Shown here piece after piece: positions 42,726-54,945 of a stretch of DNA of 64,000 nucleotides. The stretch lies in contig NC_083881.1 of the NCBI RefSeq assembly GCF_032452875.1, forward strand, positions 61,077,689 to 61,141,688, read 5' to 3'. This DNA is from Bos javanicus (taxonomy: Eukaryota > Chordata > Mammalia > Artiodactyla > Bovidae). Made by a program: the position numbers and the translations under genes. Each line of letters starts with the position of its first letter. Position 1 is the first letter of the stretch. Below the pieces are notes generated by a model. That model was given only the letters and a program-made list of their open reading frames with translations, had not been told where the DNA came from and searched no databases.

Positions 42726-43249
42726 TCATTTTTAAAAACAAATTTAGTTAGTCTCTGAAGTACCTGGATGACAGTATCTAATGCACATTTCTTGAGTTGT
42801 TTTACAGGCTGAAAACTCACACCAAATGGAAGATATTAACTACCTGATGGCCTCCTAGAGCCTAAGGACTGATAATGTTAACCCCTGTGACGTTACTCTA
42901 TTACCTCACCAATAACTGATCAGAGCATTGTGCACAACCCGATCACACACTCTGCAAACCTCCTTCCTCACTTGGGCTTTAAAAATGCTTTCCTGAACCT
43001 TATTGGGGAGTTTGGGCTTTCTGAGCACAGGTTGTCCTGAACTCCTTGCTTGGCTCCCTGCAGGAAGCACTGTACTTTCCTTCCTCACAACCCCAGGTCA
43101 GTAGTTGACTTCACCGTGCTCAGGCAAGTGGACCCGAGTTTGGTTTGGTAACAGGAGAAATTGTTAATTGAACCCCATATCCATTTTCCTTGCTTACTTG
43201 GTATTAGAACATTTAGCTAGGCATACATAAAGATGACAGTTTCCATCCC

Positions 43250-43440
43250 TGTTTATAGTTCATGTGGCTTGTGTGGCTAAGCTCTGGCTAATGGAATGTA
43301 AGTGGGAATATCCTTGTTGGCAGTTTCCGGGAACCTCTCAAGAGAAACCTGGAGCTTGCTCTTGGCTCTTCCTACAGGCCCTTCTGCATGGTGCTGCTGA
43401 AATATAGATGCCACTTTGGACCTGAGTATGAGGGTGTGTA
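43250..43440 (+). mobile_element. Unnamed interspersed repeat relic
   Basis: GTGTGGCTAAGCTCTGGCTAATGGAATGTAAGTGGGAA matches the middle of the family at 42300-42725 (consensus-like GCTAAGTTCTGGCCAATGGGATG). Confidence 0.4.
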
Positions 43441-44270
43441 TCAGTTAGAGCTCTCCAGAGAAGCAGAAGCAAGAGGATCTATCTATCTATTTGTATTTAT
43501 ATTTATTTAATCACCACGTGTCCAACAAATATAAATGAAGTACCTAGTACATCCAAATTATTATATTAGGCTCACTATGGGCTATAAAATGAAAACCTTA
43601 CCTTCAGAGAATTTACCATTAGCATCAGACGTAGTATTAACAAATTGACATTAGTAAATAACCACAACTATCCAAAGAGAAAGTTTTGGCATTATACTGT
43701 CCTTAATTTTTCAAGTCCTTCATGAATATCTCTTAAAATTCTACAAAATAGTATACACTTATATTTATAGTTTGTATTATAAAATCTAATCTATAGAAAT
43801 ATTCTGAACTGGCAATGAATTTGAAAAATGGATTAATCTCTGTGTTACATTTCAGCCTAGATTGTTCAATCCAGTACCACTGAGCAGTCAACAAGCACAA
43901 CATGTGGTTACATAAAACCCTCAGGAAAACGTCCTACAGGAGTGGGCAAATTCCTCACAGACCTTTGTTCTTCTCACGAGAAGCAGATGGGATCAGCAGA
44001 CCATGACGATTGTCTACTGCTATTTAGCCACATAGAGTAAATTTTTCTGTGTTGCTTCCAAAAAAAGAATAAGCTGTATATTTGCACCAAGGAAGAGAAA
44101 CATGTGAGCCCTACAATATATAATATACAGTATATATTATATTATATATATTTCTTCATAAATAGGAGAAATTGATCTCTCAGGATTCCAAATAAGGGAA
44201 AATGAGGTTGTCATTGGTTGCTAGTATGTGCCAACAATTTCTACCCTAGGAAAAGTAATAAAAGGCGGAG
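43441..44270. other. Intergenic stretch, AT-rich
   Basis: Includes a TCTATCTATCTA run near 43479 and a TATATTATATTATATATAT tract at 44115-44152. No gene recognised. Confidence 0.5.
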
Positions 44271-44275
44271 GTAGG

Positions 44276-44397
44276 GGAATTGCCTGGCAGCCCACTGGTT
44301 AGCACTCACTGCTTTTACTGCCATGGCCCAGGTTCAGTTCCTGGTCAAGGAACTAAGATTCCAAAAGCCGTGCAGCTTGGAAAAAAAAAAACAACAG
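44276..44397 (+). mobile_element. CHR-2 type SINE
   Basis: GGGGAATTGCCTGGCAGCCCACTGG ... TTCCTGGTCAAGGAACTAAGATTCC ... GCAGCTTGG and an A11 tail. Confidence 0.82.
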
Positions 44398-44682
44398 GAC
44401 AATACCCAAGCACTTCATAACCAAGCAAACCCTCCCGAAGGGATCCAGAACATTTTATCAAGAGTTTCACCTTTGGTGAAGGGTTGAAAGCCTTCGAGGT
44501 AAAAGAATTAGAATGTAATTAATGGAAAAAGATGGAAAGCATCCTTAATTTGGGAGGACTCCAAAACTTCATAAAAAATGCCCTCTTTGTATTTTAAATT
44601 ATATATTTAACCTTTCATTTCCACTTTGTTAGCGATGTGGAAAGAATGTTAAATCTAGTACTAATGTGAAAGGAACAAAAGA

Positions 44683-44885
44683 GCTTGGATTCTAGACCCA
44701 AACTGGATTCAAATTTCAGCTCTATCACTTACTGACTGTGTGGTCTTGGGAAGTGGGCCTCAGTTTCCTCATGTACAAAATGGACAGAATAATAGCACTC
44801 ACCTCATAAGGCTCTTCTAAGGAATATGTAAATTAACACATATTCACTTAGAAAAGTAGTTGGCACAGAGTAAAGATTATACAAA
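44683..44885 (+). mobile_element. MIR SINE
   Basis: Clear forward MIR: TTCAAATTTCAGCTCTATCACTTACTGACTGTGTGGTCTTGGGAAG, CTCAGTTTCCTCATGTACAAAATGG, CACCTCATAAGGC. Confidence 0.85.
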
Positions 44886-45215
44886 ACCTCTTAGTGTTAT
44901 AAATACTTTGGCATCATTTGGGAAGGGGGACATGGTATTCTGTTACCTTGCCGAATATTAAGATTGATTGGAATTCTATCAAATTTTTAAACGCCCAGCA
45001 GAATATGTATGGGCCTTCCCCTTTTCCTGCAGTTTTTCTGGCATCAGGTCACCTGTTCTGTTATGGTTAGGCCTTGGAGGTAAAGGAAAAGGGATACAAA
45101 GATTGTCCAGCAAAGGCCCTCTTCTTATGCAGTGAGACCAAGAGTGCAAGGGTATCATATCAGATACGATTCTATACATTCCTGCTATTCCTACCTCACT
45201 GCAATTTTTCCTTGT

Positions 45216-45472
45216 GCTGCTGCTGCTGCTGCTGCTAAGTTGCTTCAGTCGTGTCTGACTCTGTGCGACCCCATAGACGGCAGCCCACCAGGCTCCCCCA
45301 TCCCTGGGATTCTCCAGGCAAGAACACTGGAGTGGGTTGCCATTTCCTTCTCCAATGCATGAAAGTGAAAAGTGAAAGTGAAGTTGCTCAGTCATGTCCG
45401 ACTCCCAGCGACCCCATGGACTGCAGCCTACCAGGCTCCTCCATCCATGGGATTTTCCAGGCAAGAGTACAA
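45216..45472 (-). mobile_element. BOV-A2 SINE dimer
   Basis: Reverse dimer starting with (GCT)6 and TAAGTTGCTTCAGTCGTGTC, with the GCATGAAAGTGAAAAGTG linker. It stops about 25 bp short of the usual end. Confidence 0.92.
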
Positions 45473-45644
45473 GCCATCAGAGGACAACCAGTAAATAGGA
45501 CTGGTAGTAAGAACATCATCTTACTGTGTACCAGGCAATGGGCTAGGTGCTTTAAATATTGTATACCATTTAATTCTCACAAAAATGCTCTAATGTAGGT
45601 GCTGTTGCGAGAGGGGATGTTGCATGATGATTTGACTGAGGGCT

Positions 45645-46035
45645 TTAGAGGCAGGCTTGCCTGGGATTGTACCCTGGCCCTGTCATTGACTGGCTGTGTC
45701 TCGTGTGCATGCTCAGTTGCTTAGTCATGTCCAACACATTACAACCCCATGGACTGTAGCCCACCCAGCTCCTCTGTCCATGGGATTTTCCCAGCAAGAA
45801 TACTGGAGTGGGTTGCCATGCCCTCCTCCAGGAGATCCTCCCAACCCAGGGACAGAATCTGTGTCTCCCACATCTGCTGCACTTCAGGGAGATTCTTTAC
45901 TGCTGAGCCACTGGGGAAGCCCAGCTGGCTGTGTCATCATGGGCAAATTACCTAAACTTTCTCACCCACAGAATTAGGATAATGATAGGACTTATCTCAC
46001 AGGGTTTTTGGGTGAGCATTTCATGAATTAATACA
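45645..46035 (+). mobile_element. MIR SINE, split by a Bov-tA
   Basis: Left part GCAGGCTTGCCTGGGATTGTACCCTGG ... TTGACTGGCTGTGTC. The right part resumes ATCATGGGCAAATTACCTAAACTTTCTCACCC ... AGGATAATGATAGGACTTATCTCACAGGG after the Bov-tA at 45701-45924. Confidence 0.8.
45701..45924 (-). mobile_element. Bov-tA SINE with perfect duplication
   Basis: Reverse element inside a MIR. CTGGCTGTGTC at 45690-45700 and 45925-45935 is an exact 11-bp duplication copied from the MIR itself. Confidence 0.94.
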
Positions 46036-46054
46036 TATAATGTCCTCCGATTTG

Positions 46055-46258
46055 GACTGGTTTCGAATGTGGACTCTGACGCCAGGCTACTTGAGTTTAC
46101 ATCTCAGCTCCATTACTTAGGAGCTAAGTGGCCCTGGACAAGGTTTCCTCCTCTGTAAAATGAATGTGGCCAGAACAGTACCTAACTTAAACAGCTTTTA
46201 TGAGGATTTAATTAGTTACATCTGTAAAGTACTTTGAGCAGGGACTGGCAATAATAAA
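46055..46258 (+). mobile_element. MIR SINE
   Basis: Second forward MIR in tandem with the one at 45645: GACGCCAGGCTACTTGAGTTTACATCTCAGCTCC, TTCCTCCTCTGTAAAATGAATG, TATGAGGATTTAATTAG. Confidence 0.8.
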
Positions 46259-46489
46259 CTCTCTCTCTTATCTCTTAGGACTCCAGCTACGCAAGTTAAA
46301 CCTATTCTCTGTGTTCCATTTATCTTTTTCTCTCTTTTTCATCCCTTTTGGCACTTAAGTCAGAGTACTTTCTTCTGATCTTTCTTCCAATTCGTTAAAA
46401 CAAAAAATAAATATTTACAGGTACTTTGTTGTCTAAATACATAACTCTGTGCACTCTCAAAATAAAAAATAACTGAATAAATGAGTAAA

Positions 46490-46665
46490 TACTCTGTACA
46501 TAGCAAGTATTTGACACGCGTTTGTTGTACTTATTAACTGCTATATAATATGAGAGGAAACTGAAACTTGAGGAGATCAAATAACTTTTCAAGGTTATAT
46601 AGCTGGCGAGTGATGCAGCCAGTATTTAGACTCAGAGTCCAGACCTGAGTCTGGATTAAAGTTAA
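46490..46665 (-). mobile_element. MIR SINE relic
   Basis: Reverse MIR: GAGAGGAAACTGAAACTTGAGGAGATCAAATAAC, AAGGTTATATAGCTGGCGAGTGATGCAGCCAGTATTTAGACTC. Confidence 0.7.
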
Positions 46666-48991
46666 CTATTTTAATTTTCATACTATGTTACTATTGCTGG
46701 AAAACTAGTAGGACACTGCAGATATTTGGTGATTTACCTTGTTTTCAAGGGTGGATACTGGCTTTGTTATCTAGTGTGTGTGTATATGTGTGTATATTTT
46801 AACGGCTTTGTTGGGGTAGGGGGTGTCATTTCAACCTAATCCACCCTACCTACATCATCCTTAATTTTGCCCAAAATACCTAATTCCCAATTAGAAAGCT
46901 TAATTCTTACCTATCATTCTGCATATGCGAACAGTGGGAGTTCCCCACTCAGAAGAGCAGAGCAGTGAAACTAACCATTCTTGGGCAAGCAGCCTGTGTT
47001 TCCAGAATTAACCTCATGCTGCTGCCATCATGAGCCCTTGGGCTGAGATGTGACTCTGGTGGAGGAAATTAATGAATCACCATTAGGTTTTCTTGTTAGT
47101 CTTTAGCTATTTGGAGCGGCACCACTTTAAATAATTAATGAAATTTGAATGAAAAAAATAAAAGAATTAGTGAGTTCTTTTTTTTGCTGATAAAGCCAGG
47201 ATGCATCAATATAAACTAGCTAAGAAGGAAGAGAGGAAAAACTTGGAGATGATTTTCTAGGAATAGTTCTACTTAACTAAAAGGCTCAGATGGCAGGAAA
47301 CAAATATAAAACTGGAATGGTAGTAGTCTATAAAGAAAGCATAATTATTATTTTGTTCAACCATCCACTTCCTGTCAAATACACACAGATACACAAACAT
47401 TCTTTTTACAGTAAGTTCAATTATTTCATTTTGTCTCCATTAGCTTTTTTTTTTTTTTTAACCAGTTTATTCTTCCCCTAAAATATCATCTATTCTATCC
47501 GTTTTGATGACCACATCTACAGGTGACATCTGAATTTTCATGTTGTGTGTCTAACATTTGTAACTACTTTTTAGGAATATCTGCATATTATCCTGCCATC
47601 AGCCCAAATAAACTATATTTAAAAGTAAGCATAATTCCACTTCTATCTAGGACAGAGAGCTGAAAAGAATATTATTTCCACCTTAATAAAAAGAAAAGAG
47701 AAAACCAGGTAATAAACATAATCATTCCTTTTCTTCAGCCCATCAAACGACTGATATCACAGGGCAAAAAAAAAGTACACTGAAATCAAAAGAAAGACAG
47801 TAACCTCCAAGGATAGAGAAGCTGAGAACATTGTCTCACTTGTGGCAGAGCACAAAAGGAAGTAACTCCAGGTGCAGCACAAGCAGGTAAGAAGGCTACA
47901 GATAATTTTTTTTTTTTAGGAAATTGCTAAAGTCTAGTGTGGGCTAGTGAAAGAATTTAGAACCCCTGGAAGCTGCAGACACCAAGGGAGATCACAGCCA
48001 CCTGCAGGTTCTTCTCCATGAATACCCACTGATTGTATCAATATACATGGTGTCTGAATGGGGCCATTCTGTAGGGACAGGAAACATTTACAGATGAGCA
48101 TCAGTGACCCCATGGTGGGGGAAAAAAGAAGTCACAGAGGACTAAATAGCTTGAACATCATGTACACACATGTGTTCGTGTTTGGGAAGGAAATTGGAGG
48201 AGGCAGGAGAGGGACATGAATTTTCAGTTTGCCTTGGAGATGAAAGTTTTAGGTATCAGCTATACTGTGACTCTTTTTTTTCTTCAATAATGCTCTATAA
48301 TGAAAGTTGGTGGTTGTTAAAACCATGATGGGAAGAAGCAGTGTGAAATCAAGACTGAGAAGCAGTTGAGACCAAAGTGTGGCAGCTTTTCTATGTAGCT
48401 GTTCCCTTCTCAGCAAAAGCCTTATCCATCACCCCTACCCACTCCACTTGCTCCCTTAGACTTACATGTCAATTTCTACCTACACTTCTTGTGCCAAGTG
48501 TATGTTTATGAAATTCTTGTCTTATTACCTGCAATGTGAACCATCTCTTCCTCCCTTGTCTGACTGCCCCCTGGGTTTTCATCCCACCACAGTGCATGGG
48601 GGCAGGGCACCAAATAAAAGTGTGGGAATGTTCTCAGGTTTTCTTTATCTGGTTGATGGCTGTCTCTGGACCAGACGCCATCTTTTACTGACACTTGACA
48701 CAGATACCAGTCTCCCATTTCTGAGATAGCACAGTGTCATATGCCCTGTTTTCTTTTGTTCGCTTAGAGAGCAGTTTCTACCACCCAAGTCATTGGGTCA
48801 TAATAAAGTTCCAAATCTTTTCTACATTCTAAAATCAAAACTTTGTGCCTATGTTAACCACTGGCTTCAATTAACAGCTTTGTTTTAAAAACAAACAAAA
48901 CCTGCATTTTAAAATAGAATTGGTCTTGGGGGAAGATGAACTCAAAGAAAAATGTATTTGGAGTTTAACCATACAACTGACAAAACAGTTT
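46666..48991. other. 2.3 kb intergenic stretch, nothing recognised
   Basis: No ruminant SINE or BovB, only poly(T) tracts (47446, 47910). Short ORFs only. An unusually quiet block for this flank. Confidence 0.5.
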
Positions 48992-49007
48992 AAAAGTCAC
49001 ATGAAGT

Positions 49008-49296
49008 CTGTAGAGAACCCACTTGTGGACACAGACGGGGAAAGAGAGAGTGGGATGAATTGAGAGAATAGCACTGAAACATACGCATTGCCGTGTGTAA
49101 GACAGAGAGCTAGTGGGAAGTTACTGTGTAACACATGGAGCTCAACCCAGTGCCCTGGGACAGCCTAGAGAGGTGGTTGCGACTCAAGCGGGAAGGCATG
49201 TACGTATACCTATGACTGACTCATATTGTTGTATGGCAGAAACCAACACAACATTGTAAAGCAATTTTCCTCCAATTAAAGATAATTTTTTTAAAA
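49008..49296 (+). mobile_element. Ruminant L1 3' end with duplication
   Basis: GTAGAGAACCCACTTGTGGACAC ... AACATACGCATTGCCGTGTGTAAGACAGA ... ACAACATTGTAAAGCAATTTTCCTCCAATTAAAG and an A-rich tail. AAAAGTCACATGAAGT (48992-49007) and AAAAGTCACTTGAAGT (49297-49312) form a 15/16 target-site duplication. Confidence 0.9.
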
Positions 49297-49312
49297 AAAA
49301 GTCACTTGAAGT

Positions 49313-50443
49313 ATAAGCAATCAAAAACATACCATTGCTCATCAAACCTAAATGGCTACATGAACCTCTACCTGTAGGGAAGAACAGAAAAATTATGGTA
49401 GAAAGAAAGAGAATAAAGAATGGGGACCTATGTTTCTTTGGTTTAACCTCAGATGTGGGGAAAATTTTATTTGAAGGAAAATATATTTAAAACTTTTCAC
49501 TTATGCTGCAGTTACACATTGGATTTTGGTGTGCGTTGGGGGAAAAAGATGCATTTTGATCCATTCAGTTCATTCTCAAGACTAGACACAGCATAATTTG
49601 AAGATAACTAGAAAGATCTCATATTTTCAAATAATCTTTTTTATTCTTGGGACAAAAATATATCAGAATAACCCCTAGAAAGTATTTTCCTAGAATTCCC
49701 TGACAGGTAAGTTTCAGCATCGCCACCTGTCATATGGACTGTGGCTGTTCCTTTAATTGATTAATTAAGTCTCTAATTTCCCCTCTTTTCTGGGTCTTGT
49801 TAGCTCAGGGCAGTCAGTCACTTAGATTTCAGCATGGCTTGGTTCTGCAGTGAAATTTCAGTATATAAATTATCCAGAGTGATTGGAGTACAGTCTGGCT
49901 ACTTAAACCAGTTTGATACTTCTTAACTCATTAAATCCAGTTTTAACTGTTATTCAAAATTCATTGCCAGGTCAGTTGGTGATTCAGCTCTGTTCTGGCC
50001 ACTAGGCACTGCCCTTGGTCACAACTGAAAACAGCTTTCCCTCTGCAACATCAGGATATGACTTGAACAGTTCTCTTTAGAGTGTATCCTAAATCTCTTT
50101 ATCAAATTTCTCATCTCAAGAGCCCTAGGCCTATTCAGGTGACGTGACTGAAGCTGCTTCTTCATCTTTCCAAGCCTTATCTAGATAATGTATCTGTATG
50201 AAGCTAATATATTTCTCCCCATGGACTCTCCTGGCAGCCTTATAACCTACTATTTCCACTTTGGTTTCCCATGCTTCTTTCCCCAAGTGAGAACTTTCCC
50301 CAAGTGTGTCTAAGTGACTTCTACCTTTCATTTTTCCATCTTTTCCTCTTACAGTTATAACAGAATCTTCATCCTATCCTTCTTGATAAAACATAAAACC
50401 CATTTACATTTCAATTATTCTTTCTCCCATATGGATAAGAGTG
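49313..50443. other. Intergenic stretch, nothing recognised
   Basis: No repeat family or gene recognised. Confidence 0.5.
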
Positions 50444-50453
50444 CCATATTCTT

Positions 50454-50518
50454 TTCATACTGTTCATCGAGTTCTCAAGGCAAGAATACTGAAGTCGTCT
50501 TCCATTCCCTTCTCTAGT
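50454..50518 (-). mobile_element. Inverted BovB 5' segment
   Basis: TTTTCATACTGTTCATCGAG, TTCTCAAGGCAAGAATACTG and TTCCATTCCCTTCTCTAG match, in reverse, what I remember of the 5' UTR of BovB. It abuts the forward BovB at 50519. Because BovA-type SINEs share related words, family assignment is less certain than position. Confidence 0.55.
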
Positions 50519-51110
50519 TCCGTAAAAACATCTCCATCTGCTTTATTGAGTCCGCCAAAGCCTTTTGACTGTGTGGATCACAACAAACTGGAAAAATCTT
50601 CAAGAGATGGGAATACCAGACCACCTTACCTACCTCCTGAGAAATCTATACGCAGGTCAGGAAGCAACAGTTAGAACTGGACATGGGACAACAGACTGTT
50701 TCCAAATTGGGAAAGGAGTGCATCAAGGCTGTATATTGTCACCCTGCTTATTTAACTTATCATGCGAAATGCCAGGCTGGATGAAGCACAAGCTGGAATC
50801 AAGATTCACGGGAAAAATATCAATAACCTCAGATATGCAGATGACACCACCCTTATGGTAGAAAATGAAGAGGAATTGAAAAGCCCCTTGATGAAAGTGA
50901 AAGAGGAGAATGAAAAAGTTGGCTTGAAACTCAACATTCAAAAAACTAAGATCATGGCATCCAGTCCCATCACTTCTTGGCAAATAGATGCGGAAACATG
51001 GAAACAGTGACAAAGTCTCTTTTCTTGGGCTCCAAAATCACTGCAGATGGTGACTGTGGCCATGAAATTAAAAGACGCTTACTCCTTGGAAGGAAAGTTA
51101 TGACCAATAA
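50519..51110 (+). pseudogene. BovB reverse transcriptase C-terminal part, broken
   Basis: Motif A is disrupted (AKAF followed by an extra T, then a DCVDHNKL-like frame). LSPCLFNL precedes a deletion of about 14-17 bases at 50758-50762, which removes part of the YAEYIM segment and shifts the frame. Motif C YADD is intact at 50834-50845. Dead copy. Confidence 0.82.
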
Positions 51111-51614
51111 GACAGCATATTAAAAAAACAGAAACATTACTTTGCCAACAAAGGTCCATCCAGTCAAGGCTATGGTTTTTCCAGTAATCATGTATGGATG
51201 TGAGAGTTGGACTATAAAGAAAGCTGAGAGCCGAAGAATTGATGCTTTTGAAGTGTGGTGTTGGAGAAGACTCTTGAGAGTCCCTCAGACTGCAAGGAGA
51301 TCCAACCAGTCCATCCTAAAGGAAATCAGTCCTGAATATTCATTGGAAGGACTGATGTTGAAGCTGAAACTCCAATACTTTGGCCACTTAATGCAAAGAA
51401 CTGACTTATTGGAAAGGATCCTGATGCTGGGAAAGATTGAAGGCAGGAGGAGAAGGGGAAAACAGAGGATGAAATGGTTGGATGGCATCACCAACTCAAT
51501 GGACACGCGTTTGAGCAAGCTCCGGGAGTTGGTGATGGACAGGGAAGCCTGGCATGCTGCAGTAAATGGGGTTTCAAAGAGTCAGACATGATTGAGCAAC
51601 TGAACTGAACTGAA
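50519..51614 (+). mobile_element. BovB LINE, 1.1 kb forward part of an inverted insertion
   Basis: Forward BovB from the motif A region to the terminal GACTGAACTGAA. CCATATTCTT (50444-50453) and CCATATCCTT (51615-51624) enclose this part together with the inverted 5' piece (9/10 match). Confidence 0.92.
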
Positions 51615-51624
51615 CCATATCCTT

Positions 51625-53531
51625 AAATCTACACATTCACTGGGGAAGGGTTATGTTTTTTTAGTCACAACTTTAATTATAAAAAACCTGTTAAGTCAAG
51701 ATTGCTTTACATTTGGGCATCTGATTAAGAAGGGAAGACTCTATCATCAGGCATGGACTAGGATCATGATGCAGAGATGCTTAGGAACCACAAGGGAGAG
51801 TATAGTAATTCATTAAGTCCCATATAAAATACAGCTCCAGAATTTGGGGATGTGATCACGGGAAGGTTAGCTTCTGATAAACAGAAAAAAAGTTGGATAG
51901 GACTGCATCTGCAGAAATGACACACTTTCACTGATTTAATACGATGTCCCAGATGGAGCCATTGTTTCTTAGTTCAATTAAGAAATTCTTTGGGTTTCTC
52001 AAAAAAAAAAACAAAACTGTAGTCCACCCAGTGATATTGTCAAATGCCTCAGATTTCTGTTGTGCTGTCATAACAGGAGGATTGGAAGTCTGCCTTAGAC
52101 CTTAGGAAAGGAAGGCCAGAGAGCAAACTGATATTAGTTTTACCCAGGATCCCCTGATGGCAGGACACTTGACTTCAGGGGACCAATGTCAAATATTTAG
52201 TTAGAATATACCTAGAATAGAGCAGGGGCAAGCTACACTTAATTTTATAAAAATAGCAGTAATTACACCTAACTATTTTTGTTGTTATTATTTTCACCAT
52301 GTGTTGCAGGAGGCAGAGAGAACTAGGAAGAGGAGTGGATAAGAATGTCATGAATGGGGAGACTAATGTACATTTAGTGCCAGATAGGAAAATAAATTGC
52401 TAAATGGAAGTTTTAAGGGACAGGCAGCTCAGGAGTGGATGAAAAGAAAGAAAGACTAGGAAAAAGGCAAGGTTGACCTACTGATAAGAGAAAGTAAGGA
52501 TGAGGCATAATCACAAGGGAGTGCATTTGTAGATAACAGCTGAATCTAAATGCCTGAATGAAGAGGAAAATTGGAAGAAGACATCCCATGTAGAACTTGC
52601 CATAGTAAGCATTTTTTCCCCATGAAGTTGATACTTTGTGATGTCAAGCAATTGAGGGGTGAGTATTTAGAACCAACATATAAGATAGGGAATAGCATGT
52701 GATTAGTTGGAAGTATTAAATAAGATATCAAGACATTGCATAAATGCTGCAAAAACTTTGTTACTTAATACAATCAATATGTTCAGGGTCTCAAAATTTT
52801 AGTCTTTGGGCCCTACCTTTATCATCTTTGCCATATCCTCATACCATTTGTATGTTGTTTCATGTAATTCTTAAAACAGTTTTTTCTCACTTTAGCTTCA
52901 TCCTAAGCAATAGTATCTGTAGCCCCATGAGTTTGATAAGCTAGTTGTATTGTTTTCTAACATACATTAGCATAAATGTATAACCTTAAAAATAAAAGTT
53001 CTTCATCCATGCAACAGCTGAAATCAACTGGTGTACAACTGGTGATCACAGGTCCTATTCTGAGAAATCCTAAGACATATGTATTTTGCTTGTTTACAGT
53101 GATGTTGTGATTTAGTGTGTAAGAAAGAAGTACTAAATGCAGTTTATGAGTCACTTTTTCTTCAAGTTCATTGCCTTTTCAGAGGGGAAAAAATGGAGGA
53201 AAAATATAATATCATTAATTTCCTCCAGTTAACGAGTGGCTCAGGGGTTTATTTTTAAATTATTGAAACCACCAGATTGCTCAAAGTGTAAGGCATGGGG
53301 TAGCCATTTGTAAGAGGGCTTTAAGTTGATAGAAGAGAAATCTCTCCCCTGGTATGGAAGGGACTGTACATCAGCTGAGAGGCAGATAGAGCTGTTGCTC
53401 TTCGATACACTAAGTATGCTTTTATTCAAGCTACAACCCACGAAAAAGAAAAGCTATGGATGGGAATGAACAGTGTACCTGTTGAGAGAGACAGACTCTC
53501 TTTGGAGAAAACATTTATATTCAAGTATCCT
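51625..53531. other. 1.9 kb intergenic stretch, nothing recognised
   Basis: No repeat or coding feature that I can name, beyond an A-rich tract near 52001. Confidence 0.5.
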
Positions 53532-53758
53532 GGTGGGCTTCCAGGTGGCACTAGTGGTAGGAACCCTCCTGTCAAAGCAGGAGATGCAAGAGATGCGGGT
53601 TCCATCCCTGGGTGGGGAAGATCCTCTGGAGGAGGCATGGCAACCCACCCCAGTATTCTTGCCTGGAGAATCCCCGTGGACAGAGGAGCCTGGAGGGCTA
53701 CAGTCCATAGGGTCTCAAGGAGTTGGACATGACTGAAGTGACTTAGCAGGCACGCATG
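53532..53758 (+). mobile_element. Bov-tA SINE
   Basis: Forward element: GGTGGGCTTCCAGGTGGCACTAGTGG ... GAAGATCCTCTGGAGGAGGC ... GACTGAAGTGACTTAGCAGGCAC. Confidence 0.88.
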
Positions 53759-54186
53759 CACCCTCATACTATGAGGAACAGGTAAAGATCCTTCCTACCT
53801 GGACCCACAACACACATCATTACTTTATTTCTGCCAAGATGTCACACCAACATTTTGTCTCCCAATTGGATTTACCACTAAGAGAAAGAAGTTGGAGCAA
53901 ATAGCCAATGCTGACATCTGGGTAGATATAAATTCTATAAATTCTGAAATTGGCAGCTGCTGTGGAAAATCATGTGGTAGCTCCTCAAAAAGCTAAACAT
54001 AATAAAATTAAATTAAAAAAAAAAAAAAGCTAAACATAAAATTACCATATGCCCAGGTAGGGTACCATATGCCAGCAGGTCAACTCCAAGGTATGTAGTC
54101 AAAAGGATTTAATGCAGGTACCCAAATAGATGCTCTTACTTAAATGTCTACGGCAGTACTATTCACAATAGCCCGAGAATGGCATT

Positions 54187-54377
54187 GAAAGTGAAAGTTG
54201 CTCAGTCGTGGCGGACTCTTTGCGATCCCTTGGACTGTACAGTCCATGGAATTCTCCAGGCCAGAATACTGGAGCGGGTAGCCTTTCCCTTCTCCAAGGG
54301 ATCTTCCCAAACAAGGGATTGAACCCAGGTCTCCCACCTTGCAGGCAGATTCTTTACCAGCTGAGCCACAAGGGAAG
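54187..54377 (-). mobile_element. Bov-tA SINE inside L1M
   Basis: Reverse element: GAAAGTTGCTCAGTCGTGGCGGACTC ... CCATGGAATTCTCCAGGCCAG ... GAGCCACAAGGGAAG. The CAGTCCATGGAATTCTCCAGGCCAG spelling groups it with the 31277-31542 dimer. Confidence 0.88.
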
Positions 54378-54689
54378 TTATTGATGAATAAATGGATAAA
54401 CAAAATGTAGTACATGAATACAGTGAAATACTATTCAGCCATAAGAGAAACAAAGCACTGGTGCATGCTATGATGTAGATAAACCTCAGAAACATGTTGC
54501 TAGGTGAAAGAAGCCAGACCCAGAAGGTCATATATTGTATGATTCCATTTATATTAAATACCCAGAATAGGAAAATTCATAAAGACAAAAAGCATATTGG
54601 TGCTTACCTCAGGCTGAAGAGAGGTAGTGGTAAATGACTATTAATGAGCATGGGTTTTCTTTCTTTTTAATAGGATTTTTAAAATTTAA

Positions 54690-54945
54690 ATTAACTTATT
54701 TTTGTTTAAGTTTATGTCTGCACTGGGTCTTCATTGCTGTGCTCGGGCTTTCACGAGTTGGCGTGAGCAGGGGCTACTCCCTAGTCGCACAGCACAGGCT
54801 CTAGGGCTCACAGGCTTCAGTAGTTGTGGTACATGGGCTTAGTTGCCCCACAGCATGTGGAATCTCCCCAGATGAAGCACCAAACCCATGTCCCCTGCAC
54901 TGGCAGGCAGATTCTTAACCACTGGACCACCAGGAAAGTCCCTTT
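54690..54945 (-). mobile_element. CHR-1 type SINE inside L1M
   Basis: Reverse long CHR element: GGGCTTTCACGAGTTGGCGTGAGCAGGGGCTACTCC, GGCTTCAGTAGTTGTGGTACATGGGCTTAGTTGCCCC, CTTAACCACTGGACCACCAGGAAAGTCCC. The L1M resumes after it. Confidence 0.82.
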
